This document shows, piece after piece, positions 45,868 to 55,773 of a stretch of DNA of 64,000 nucleotides. Position numbers and translations under genes: made by a program. Below the pieces are notes generated by a model. That model had not been told where the DNA came from, did no database searches, and saw only the letters and a program-made list of their open reading frames with translations. The stretch covers positions 1 to 64,000 of the forward strand of contig JASJFT010000058.1 of the NCBI GenBank assembly GCA_030770425.1. The letters are read 5' to 3'. The stretch's first letter is position 1. Every line of letters starts with the position of its first letter. This DNA is from Darksidea phi (lineage: Eukaryota; Ascomycota; Dothideomycetes; Pleosporales; Lentitheciaceae).

Positions 45868-46420
45868 ATGCTCCCCTCCCGCCCGTACCTCCTCACCTCT
45901 GCCGCTACGACAGCTTCCTGTCTCAAGACCCTCACCTTTATCTGCTCCCGTCGAGGCGCGGTCCCGCATCCACGGACAAACTTAATCCAACCGAGTAGAG
46001 CAATGGCGTCCGGAAGTGTCCCGCTGCAAGAATGGCTCGTTATAGCGCCTGACTTTCCGAATTCGCTGGAGAAGAGATTAGCTGTGCGGCAGAAGCATTT
46101 GGGTGGGTTGAAAGAGGACCCAGAGACGTTTTGGCTGTGGGGTGGTATGTGCATCCCTCCGTACCGGACACCGAAGCTTTTCCTTTCGTCGGACATGTTT
46201 GCTGACGGGTTTCGATGCAGGCGCTATGCTGGAAGAGCCGATCAAGGAGGGCGACACTAGTACACCGAAGATGAAGGGCTCGGCTATGCTTATCGGTGCG
46301 AAAACGAGAGAGGAGGTCGTTGAGCGGTTGAAGAAGGATATCTATGCTACTGGGCAGGTGTGGGATTTTGAAAAGGCTCAAATCATTCCATTCAAAAGCG
46401 CATTGAGAAAACCTTTGTAG
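45868..46420 (+). CDS. YCII-related domain protein, probably mitochondrial
   Basis: Exons 45868-46144 and 46221-46420 (intron GTATGT to GCAG) give 158 residues. The domain spans about 50-158: PLQEWLVIAPDFPNSLEKRL, AVRQKHLGGL, GSAMLIGAKTREEVVERLKKD and the end TGQVWDFEKAQIIPFKSAL, which are typical of YCII/EthD-like small proteins. The first 45 residues (SRPYLLTSAATT..., Arg/Ser-rich, nearly no acids) look like a mitochondrial presequence. A second in-frame ATG at 46003 (MASGSVPLQEW) would give a cytosolic form. The biochemical role is unknown; YCII proteins are ferredoxin-like folds sometimes linked to small-molecule chemistry. Confidence 0.85.
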
Positions 46421-47021
46421 GGCTGCATGATACTAGCGCTATGGACCAGATTTTGAGTCTAGCGGCGATTGACAGTGTTGGAAGAATAGACCCAGAACCA
46501 CTTCTTTTGCAGGCCGGGTGATGCCAGGTGAGCTTGTCGAAGCGATATGTGTTAAGTTAGTACCAAGGCGTTCGAGATTCATCAATGTGGGAAGAAGTGG
46601 TTAGGCTGTGTAAGGGGGAAGCTTCGCTAAATTGCTACAGAATCTGAATAGATGGCTAGAATGAATGACAGCTTGATCACTGACAGGGTATCTCTATGGG
46701 CTGTATGTAAATGCATGCAAAACGCCGTCAAAGCCGTTCCACAACTCCTACAACCTGAGTACAGTCTACCTACGGTTCCTCAGCCTATCGCATATACGCC
46801 TTCCCTAATGAAGCGTTAATGAATATTCCGAGGACGCGTGCTTTCTAACTTTGCATACGGTTGTGCCGATCGTCACTTGACGCGTTGGCGATCCACGAGC
46901 TAAAACATGTCGCAAGGCGGATTTTTGGGCTGAGACGTTAGGGGCAGCGCACCTGTCATTCGCCGACGAATTTTGGGTATCTTCACCAGCGCCGATTTCG
47001 GTAATAGACGATGTATAGTCC
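46421..47021. other. Intergenic between YCII and deacetylase genes (convergent)
   Basis: Convergent 3' flanks, about 600 bases. Nothing recognised. Confidence 0.4.
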
Positions 47022-47840
47022 TCAGTACGGCGTTCTCCTCCGCTCGATAGGAGCCTGGTTCACGAGCCCAGAAACCGTGGTAATATGGTACCCTCGCCTC
47101 TTAATCTCCGGAATGACCTTTCTCAACATGGGCACCGTCCAGCTCCGCCTGTCGTGACAAATGATGATGCTTCCAGGTTGTAACATGCTCAGAATATGAG
47201 CCGCGTTGACATTTGGGTACGGGATCTGCGGGTCATGCGGATAGATATTGCCCATGACAAGTCGATATTTGAGCATATCCAGCCTTTCGCGCATCCTTGA
47301 GGAAAAAATTCCAGATCCCGGTCGGAAATAGCGTGGCGGCCGCTCCATGTCGACAGCGTTGTACGTGTTGTTGATGATGGTGTCCACTTTGTCGATTTGG
47401 TGAATGAGGTCGGCATCAGAGAGAAACCTCGATGGCTCATCGTACATGGCGTGATTTCCCAACTCGTTCCCATTCCGCACCATCTCTTTCAGCACCTCAG
47501 CCTTCCCAGGTTGCTCAGCCTGACTCCCGATGACAAAAAAGGTGGCCGCGGCCTCATTTTCTTTTAAAATTTGCATGATTTCCTCTGTGAACTCTGAAGG
47601 CGCATCATCGATGGTCAAGGCAACTAGCTTCTCTGACGTAGCAATATGCCACAAAACATCGGGCCAACGGTGCTGGAAGAACTTGATGAGCAGCGTAGGC
47701 GGTTTGTACACAATGTAAAACGGCGCTGCCATTGCTATGAAGACACTCAGGATGAGTAGCATGGTGAAGATGCGGCTTCGGCGCGCGCGGCGCCGCAGTT
47801 TTGAGGGGACGCGGCAGAGGAGGCAGGCTGAGCGCAACAT
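47022..47840 (-). CDS. Polysaccharide (chitin-type) deacetylase, membrane-anchored
   Basis: The intronless frame encodes 272 residues. A basic N-terminus followed by one hydrophobic segment (MLLILSVFIAMAAPFYIVY) suggests a type II membrane anchor or signal anchor. The NodB domain follows: motif 1 TIDDAPS (about 72-78), motif 2 in the GNELGNHAMYDEPS region, motif 3 RYFRPGSGIFS, and a later block SIIICHDRRSW with a candidate active-site His. Motif 2 has GNHAM where classical enzymes carry a HxxxH/S-T-H pattern, so activity should not be assumed. Likely substrates are cell-wall chitin or related N-acetylglucosamine polymers, by family. Confidence 0.85.
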   Translation of the reverse strand: MLRSACLLCRVPSKLRRRARRSRIFTMLLILSVFIAMAAPFYIVYKPPTLLIKFFQHRWPDVLWHIATSEKLVALTIDDAPSEFTEEIMQILKENEAAATFFVIGSQAEQPGKAEVLKEMVRNGNELGNHAMYDEPSRFLSDADLIHQIDKVDTIINNTYNAVDMERPPRYFRPGSGIFSSRMRERLDMLKYRLVMGNIYPHDPQIPYPNVNAAHILSMLQPGSIIICHDRRSWTVPMLRKVIPEIKRRGYHITTVSGLVNQAPIERRRTPY

Positions 47841-48877
47841 TGTGGGTGGGGAAGAATCATGACCGGACAGAGGAGGAAGGGAAGGAAAGGAATAGCATGG
47901 CGACGGGCCTGTCTGGACGTAATGCGCTGCGCAGCAGCAGAGCTGTGCAAGGTGAGGTCAGCCCCAGTTAAAAGGGGCTTAGACGGATGCGATACTAGCG
48001 CGGACGCGTGGGGGATAGGCGCGCGAACCCTACACGTCAAAATCTTTTTGACCGGCTTCTGCGACACGACACCTCGCTTTGCCCGCTACTTCTCCTACCT
48101 CTTTACTCTCGCCTGTCCGTAGAGGGTGCCTCCCACTGTCATGTCGGGATGGCCGGCATCGAGACCCGATAGAAACCCGGCGCGGCAACTTCAGCCCTGT
48201 TTCCACATACTCATTCGATTCAAAACTGCACCGCCACAATGCAGCACCTATATAATCCGATAGGGGTTTTTGGCGCGAGGTCATCATCCTTGTCTCAACT
48301 TGACTGCCTGATCCTTCTCCAATATCCACCATGCACCATTTAATAGAACCGGAAGCCTTTATGTGGTCGCGACACCCTCAAGGCTCAGGTAGCCCGTCCT
48401 AGAGGCGGAGAGCGTAATGCCTCCGTCGGAACCAATTTGTCACGCTTGTACGAAATCACCAACTTCGCTATAGGCCCTCTTAGAATGTTCCAAGAGTAAT
48501 TTGGACGTTTAGTTGACCTGGTTGCCAAACTTGATGGCTCTCCAGGTCTCATTGCGTCCATACATATAGATCTGCCTCAATTCACACATTTTCAAACCTG
48601 GACCAAGACAATTTGGATCTTATAACACGACTTCAGGTTCGCGCCCACAAACTAGAACCTTCAAAGGTCTAGCGCTAACACTCGGAAACAGGTAGATTTG
48701 GCAGAGTTGAGAGATGATGCAGTACGACACGGAGACGTGCACAATAAATGTACTGATTTCAATGCTATGCCAGTAAATCAAACTCCGAGGTTACGTACTG
48801 AATCCTCCAACTCCATACCTTATGCATCCAATATCACTCCTGAATAGAAACTTTGATATTGCAATAGACAGAGGGTC
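47841..48877. other. Intergenic between deacetylase and carrier genes
   Basis: Promoter of the deacetylase and 3' flank of the carrier. An ACGCGT occurs at 48004-48009. No gene supported. Confidence 0.4.
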
Positions 48878-50330
48878 TCACAGACCGTGCTCGTGTAGAA
48901 GCTCCTCATCGACCGAGATACGGTTGATGCGCTTCTTGGTAAACTCAAATGCAGTAAAAAAAATGGCGTTGACAACGCATGAGCGACCCATAGAGACTCC
49001 GAGGCCTACAGTTGGTCAGAGAATCAGTGTAAGATAGCGGGGAATGAAGCAGGACGTACCGCGATACATGCGAGGGTTGAGGAACTGAATCTTGGGCCTG
49101 GTCTGTTTGTCTTTACCGCCGACAAGGCAATTGCGCTGATAAATACTCTTGGCGGTGTCAATGGGGAAGATCTGTATGCAGAGTCAGCCTACCTCTCTTC
49201 CAGGGTAACAGCATAATCGAGTTTGGAACGTACACATGCCCAGCTGACCAGCCCGCACATCCCACCAGCAGTGACGACAGCTAAAGGAGATGTGGGGGAG
49301 CCTCCACGAGCATTCGCCAGGAGTTGCTTTACGCTCTCGTATGTAATGAAATAGATACCGGTGCCGATGGTGTCGCGAACTGGGCAATGTGAGCATTTGC
49401 ACCACTCTCATCGCTCGCTGGATTGCACTTACGCAAATGCAAATGAAAACCAGAGTACAGACCCATCCAACCGCGATGCCTGACCAGGTTCTGGGCAGTT
49501 CTGAATGTTCCCAGGTTCTGGTAACTTTTTCGAACAGCGTCATTCGTGCTTCCGTCCTTGCGGTCCGCCATCAGGACCGATATTTGAGCGCTCAGCTTTG
49601 TCAGCTCGAAGGGACCTGTGGCGTACATCAGTTGAGCAGCAATGATGTTATATGTTCCAGTGTCTCACAAGCAATAGTTGTGATGGCTGCGCCAGCCATC
49701 GCACCCGATAGCCCAAAACATGTAATCGTAGATATGGTCGGTAGCGCATCTTTGGTGTTCGCAATGACGAGTGGCGAGCTTCCCGTGGCCTGGTAGATAC
49801 AGTCGTCGAGGAAGTACTTCGATTTTTGATATATGGAGAACGAAACGGTCCGGACGAGGGTGATGCTTGCGAGGGGTGACCAGACGCCTGTGATATATCA
49901 TCATTAGCGCTTTTTCTTTCGCGTCAGCGTATGGCACTTACCACGGTAGAAGCCATGGAAGCCTTCGGTTCGGTATGTATGGCGCACGCAGTCGGAGAAA
50001 GAGTGGAACTTGTAGCTGCTGTGGTCAGATGTCGTCGAGGGACAGAGAGGGATTGGCATACGCTTGCAGTCGAGTTTTTACGGAATCAAGTGGGTACTGG
50101 GGGCTGTCAGATGGTGCGAAGAGAACACAGAGCTCCAGTATAGTCGGGGCACCTACAGCGACAAAGGTAGATAGCAGGCTGCTGGAGCTGGCAGCTACCT
50201 CGGTCCGGTAGCGCTTCGTCCACCGCTTTGCCTGTTCACTCCGCAGCACCGCTCGCGACACATGCTGGATACCTCCCGGTCTGCCGTATACGCTGTTGAC
50301 ATCGGTTCCGTCGTTCTTGCGCTCGGGCAT
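48878..50330 (-). CDS. Mitochondrial carrier family (SLC25) transporter
   Basis: An inner mitochondrial membrane solute carrier. I assemble eight exons: 50330-50157, 50096-50062, 50015-49942, 49887-49669, 49615-49433, 49379-49234, 49171-49060 and 49005-48878, giving 356 residues. All seven introns are GT-AG and keep phase. The three carrier signatures are all present: YPLDSVKTRLQAY (residue 59 on), CPFELTKLSAQ (about 168) and IFPIDTAKSIYQ (about 278), each at the start of a repeat. The C-terminus GRSCVVNAIFFTAFEFTKK is typical of the third repeat. The substrate cannot be told from sequence alone; the second-repeat PFELTK form is unusual. At the second intron, two CAG acceptors lie side by side. 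Confidence 0.9.
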
Positions 50331-51220
50331 ACTGGCTATCGCTAGCTGAGGAAGACTCGACGTCTTCCTACGGCAATCGCGATGAGGCCAGTAGCCGGGC
50401 AAGCTCCATCAAGACGCCCTCAAAACGTGCTCCTATGTGGGCGGTGGTCCTCGACGGTCTCTGTGCGGAGAGGCGCCGTGTGCGCGTGGGACAGGGCGAC
50501 AATGGCTGGCGTTGCTGCAATTGGGGGGAGGTCGAGCAGCGCGGCGATGAAATGGTGGGGTTAAGCTCACTGCTTTGTACGACGGCGGCCGAAACGGTAA
50601 AGTCTAAAGCTACGATGGCGGGGTTGCCATTGGCCAGCGACGCCGATCACTGCAGACGACGACGATTTTTGTTTGTATAGCCACCTGGACGTGCCTGATG
50701 CATTCACTTGATCTCAAGAAGTAGGAAGCTCAGACGACAGGTTGCCCGTGATCTGGGGGAGCTGCAACTCCTCACCATGGCCATCACGACGCTCCGGCGC
50801 TATGCAGATAGCTCGACACAGATCCGTTTCCGTTAGACACGGTAGATCACTATTCGTGTTTGGGGGGTAACGTTTTAACCTCAGATTCACACCTCCATTA
50901 TCACACGACCTTCTGTAGGCATACGGCCGCCGCATCAAGCTCCCGAATCGGGTACATTTAAGCTTTCTGTCCATCCGCTCGCCTGTCTGACGGACGACAA
51001 GGAAACCACGAGTGGAGTGAATATCCGCCTGTTATACCTATTCGCGTGTAGCACAGCTCTCTTACATAGGAGCTGCTATCTCCGAGTCAGCGCATCGAAC
51101 GCCTTGCGTGTGCCATGTCCCAAAGTAAAAACTCCAACTTCTCGTCCAGTATAAAGTACAGTTCCATCGAGGAAGCTAGCACTGATCCCCTCGTAGGTGA
51201 TCGTGGTAATCGTACAGCGC
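50331..51220. other. Intergenic upstream of the carrier gene
   Basis: Promoter of the carrier and 3' flank of the small membrane protein gene. Short overlapping frames only. Confidence 0.4.
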
Positions 51221-51709
51221 TCAGTCCCGCTTTCCCATCATCTTCCTCAATCGCGCCTCTTCCGCTGAGCGTTCTGTCCGCGCCTTGGGCTCCTCTGGAT
51301 CGATCTTGTCTTTCTTTTTGCGCGATATGTCCGCCATCAATGCCTCCTTTATCGTGCTTCTGTCGTTATCCACCCTCTCCAACTGCCCATGTCTCCTCAT
51401 GCTTTCCTTGTGCCAACTGATCTGTCCACCATCTGCTTCTCGGTGTTTCTGTGCGTTCAGCTTTGCGGCTCGTATTGATGTTCTGGCGTAGACGAAAAGA
51501 AGACCAGCCATTGTAACGGCTGCCAGTGGAGCCATGATGGTCTACGTTACAATCAGAACATACGCTATAGGCTAAGACAGGAAGATAATTACCCGCCCAT
51601 TGATGATACCTCTGCCCCGCGACAACTGCGCCGACGCAGAGCTAGAGGTTGGTTTGGACACCTCGTTCATGCCGTCCGGTCCCCGAGGCATCGACAGTCT
51701 GCCGCCCAT
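51221..51709 (-). CDS. Small single-span membrane protein, uncharacterised
   Basis: Exons 51709-51593 and 51541-51221 (intron GTAATT to GTAG, phase 0) give 145 residues. It begins MGGRLSMPRGPDGMNEVSKP. One hydrophobic segment follows (MAPLAAVTMAGLLFVYARTS, about 42-61), then a highly charged Lys/Arg/Glu helix to the end (DISRKKKDKIDPEEPKARTE). I do not recognise a named family. The layout, a short N-terminus, one membrane span and a charged tail, is like small mitochondrial inner-membrane assembly factors, but this is only suggestive. Confidence 0.75.
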
Positions 51710-52142
51710 CTTGGTGTATGTCTAACCAGCAAAAGTGTGTCGCAAGCTGTGAAGCTGAAGAAGGTAGAGCCGATCACAATTTCCGTCAGAAAACATGCCG
51801 CTACACGTTGAACAGCCGGCGCCGTGTTGGCGTCGCGATGGGCAGTTTGGAGTGATGAGGTAATTGAGGGCCAGTGCCACCCCCGGCTAGCGTTCCATAT
51901 GTTTTGTCATCACGTAATTCCTTTTTTGAAAGATTCCATACACTGCAATTTTCTGAACGCGCGTTTGGCTACATATACACCGCATGGTGACAAATACTAC
52001 ACCGCCGCCGTTGTCAAGCGTACCACGTTCGCTTGTTTTCTTTGCTCAGCGAGGCCTTGAGGATTAGTAACCGAATAGCTTCTTGTGCCGCCGGCTGCCG
52101 TCGTCATCATATAAGTAGGAGCCGATCTGCGCTGTTGCCTTC
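51710..52142. promoter_or_regulatory. Divergent promoter of small membrane protein and glutathione reductase
   Basis: About 430 bases between divergent starts. I saw no specific binding motif that I can support. Confidence 0.3.
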
Positions 52143-53925
52143 ATGCTTAGGTCAATTGCCATAAGAGGTCAAAGGCTCGCATCGACTCTACCTTCTACCG
52201 CTTCTTCCTCTGCATCTCACTTTTTTGCTTCAAGCTATCCCACCCTAGTGCCCGTTGCAAGAGTAACAGCAGCCTCATCCCGTTTGTCAGCACTTTCTTC
52301 TCAACTCACTACCTCCGGCCCAGCCATGGCTCCCGTGCCGAAAGAGTGTGACTACCTTGTCATAGGTATCGGCAGCGGAGGTATCGCGTCCGCACGACGA
52401 GCCGCGAAACATGGCGCAAAGGTCATCGCAATCGAATCGAAAAGGATGGGTGGGACGTGTGTGAACGTTGGGTGCGTTCCTAAGAAGGTCACCTGGAACG
52501 CTGCTGCCATATCAGAAACATTCAAGGATGCGAAGGCGTACGGATTCAGAGGGTTTGAGCATCCTACCTTTGACTGGCCATACTTTAAGAAGAAGAGGGA
52601 TGCCTATGTAAAGAGACTGAATGGCATCTACGAAAACAACCTCAACAAGGATAAGATCGAGCACATAAAGGGGCGGGCAAAATTTGTTGGTCCGGATGAA
52701 GTCGAGGTCACACTTGAGGACGGAGGCACCCAGAACATCAAGGGCAAGAAGATCCTCATTGCCACAGGTGGACGCCCCAAGGTCCCCAATATCCCAGGGG
52801 CGGAACTTTGCATCGATAGCGACGGCTTTTTCGATCTCGAGGACCGACCCAAGAGCATCGCGACTAGCGGCGCGGGATACATCGGCGTGGAAATGTCGGG
52901 CATGCTCCATGCACTCGGCAGCGACGTGCATTTTTTCATCCGTGGACAAAAATTGCTCCGTACATTTGATCCCTTGATTCAAGACACCATCACCAAAGAG
53001 TACGAGCGTCAAGGTGTCAGCTTGTATAAGGGCTCGCAAATCACCAAGGTGGAGGACATTGGCAATGGCTTGAAGCGTGTAACTTACCAAGAAACTGAGA
53101 GCAAGAAAGAAAGCACCCTCGAAGTGGAGTGCGTGCTTTTTGCAACCGGTCGCGACCCTGAGATTGAGGATCTGCATGTCAAAGAGCTTGGCTTGAAGCT
53201 GAACGAGAAGAATCATATCATGACCGACGAATATCAGAACACCAGCCTACCGAACATCTACGCTATTGGCGACGTATCCGACCGGGGCTTCGAGCTCACC
53301 CCAGTCGCCATTGCCTCAGGCCGCCGCCTCTCGGACCGTCTCTTTGGTGGCAAACCAGAAGCGCACCTCGAATACAGTAACATCCCCTCGGTGGTCTTCG
53401 CGCACCCAGAAATTGGCTCAATTGGCCTAACCGAGCCAGAGGCGCGTGACAAGTACGGCGCTAAGGTCAAGATCTATCAAACTCAATTTACGGGCATGTA
53501 CTACGCGATGATGGAGCAAGAGGACAAGGCGCCGACGGCCTACAAGATCATCTGTGTGGGTGATGACGAGAAGGTTGTTGGGCTGCATATCCTTGGCCAG
53601 GGCAGCTCCGAGATCCTGCAAGGTTTTGGTGTGGCGATCAAAATGGGTGCCACTAAGCAGGATTTTGATAACTGTGTGGTATGTATTCGGTCCCGGTTTC
53701 CGCCCTTCCCTGGGCAGCCTCACATAATGGGGCTTGATTTAAGCGTCCCTGCATTGCATCTTGCGGGGAAGCGAGGTTAGTGTGAACGCGTGTCAAGGAC
53801 GTGTGCTAATGCTTGCTTGTTGTAGGCGATTCATCCTGTTTCGGCAGAGGAATTGGTGAGTCCATATTCCGTGCCCAATTTGTAGCTTCGCCGACGCTAA
53901 TTGTAACCAGGTCACCATGACCTAA
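52143..53925 (+). CDS. glr1: Glutathione reductase
   Basis: This flavoenzyme reduces glutathione disulfide with NADPH. Exons 52143-53678, 53826-53855 and 53911-53925 give 526 residues, with GT-AG introns. The FAD motif GIGSGGIASARRAAKHGAKV starts near residue 72. The redox-active disulfide is C106/C111 (GGTCVNVGCVPKK). The NADPH fold holds GAGYIGVEMSG. The last two tiny exons supply the essential C-terminal AIHPVSAEELVTMT, with the catalytic His-Glu. Residues 1-61 are a Ser/Arg-rich mitochondrial-type presequence, and M62 (MAPVPKECDYLVIG) is a second good start. Both compartments could therefore be served from one gene, as known for yeast GLR1. Confidence 0.96.
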
Positions 53926-55528
53926 AGCCCCCCGTCACCCGGACCTAATATCCTCAATCACCGACAGCTAGACGGTGATCTTCTAGAATAGATGTTTGTT
54001 CTTTTTGTTCCCCGATCCTGCCTCCCCGTGTCTTCCGTAGAGGCTAGGTCCACTCCGCGCACTACCGCCTTGTCTTGATCGTGAAGAAGTGGTTCAAAAA
54101 TAGGTGCTAGAGTAGGACGATTCTCGAGATCAACAACGGGTGCTAACAGACTCTCGAAGCCCGATGGGCATGGGAAGCTTTCTACTGGTGCGAAAATATT
54201 TTTCCCCTCTGGATTACATAATATTGCAACCTACTCTGTAGCCATGTGACGTTGAACGTGTATGTATGACCCTTGAGGCCGGCAAACATCAATGGTGATG
54301 GGTGAAATATCCATGGTTGTGCCCATCTTGAATTGGTGTCTCATCTGGGGTGGCTTGCATCGAGCGTCTCGCCCCAACCTAGGGCCCTCGTTTCCATTGT
54401 CAAATGAGACTTCCCGCAAGACCGGTTGTAATTTCTCTAGAACCCCAGCCTAGTCCGGGTGTCTAGCATTGAGTGTCAGATTGGCTGTGGGATGATCAGC
54501 CTCGTAGCTGAGGCTTTTTGCGACTGCACGCGTTTGCTCGTGTAGAAAGCATCGCATTGAACGCCACTTCATTTAGTGGCCCCGGAAGACGATCCCAGTC
54601 ATGGTTTTCAAATGAATGGCACATACCAGGGAGTAGTCGTTTTATGCACCGTGCTCACATCCATACGGTATCTACTATACCATGTAAGCATGCTTGAACA
54701 TGTGTGTCTATTCATCTGCAACCCATCCCTAGCTTCCGTTAGCCTTAGTCTGTCTGCTTCCGTGCTTTGTGCGGGGGTGCGGGGGTGCGGGGTGCATGGA
54801 CAGTTTCAGGACATAATCAGGCCATGCTACTGGTTGCGTGATCGAGGTGTAGATGGAGCAGTATTGGAAGAGGCACCGGTTGATCTACGGCGTATCTTTG
54901 TGGAGAAAGCATGGGCTTTTGCAGCCGTTGGGCGCCTCGGCTGATGGAGCAAAGGGTTCCGAGGGCATGCGTGCGTACTTTGTAGAGTAATATGTGGCAA
55001 AGCAGATTAAAAGCAGCATCGTGTGATGCAAGAACGACTAGTTGCTGGTCCTGTGCATGTGACTAGTGTATGGGGCTTTCTAAGTGAGGTTGCTGTGCTC
55101 TTCGTGAACATCAAAATTCAGAGGCTCTGGATGGGAGGTCGCATTTCAGGGGGTACCAATAACATATTTTGGTATTCCATCGCGTATCCACATTCAGCTA
55201 GTGACAATATGATACAAAGTAATATCCGAGAGACGGCCGTGACACTTTCATCACGTTGCACCGTATCCATTCCATACCCTCCATCGAACCCCGAGCGCCG
55301 TGCTACTGCCAACCATGTCCTTTTTTTCCGTTGTAGTAGGGGACGTAGATACCGAGATGCTTGAATTATATATAGTGAAGTGAAGATGTTGTCCAGAACG
55401 GTTTGAGCGGGATAAAGGCGTACAAGGCCGAAGTCGATGGGCTCATATTGCGTACGTTGTGTAGCTTCTTTTTCGTTGCCCGAGGCACCCAAGTAATCGA
55501 TGTGCAAAGGCCGTTAGGTGTCGTGAGC
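53926..55528. other. Gene-free 1.6-kb region
   Basis: It lies between convergent glr1 and the Zn2Cys6 gene. Open frames are short and domain-free. The region just left of 55529 may hold more of the Zn2Cys6 3' end, since a GTGAGC follows the last codons. Confidence 0.4.
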
Positions 55529-55742
55529 TCACCCACTCTGCCCACTCAAAAAGAAGTCTAGCTCACTGGGTCCCCCCTGACTGACCTCATTCTCTGCCAA
55601 TTGCTCTAGTAGGCTCAAGAACGGGTCTTTGTCGCTCTCCGTAGTATGTACGGACCCCCCCGACGTACTCGCGGCGCCCGGGGTAGGTTGCTGATCATAC
55701 GGGGTTGGCATGCTGAGCATGGGGTCGAAAGCCGACGAAGAG

Positions 55743-55773
<31 letters not shown>

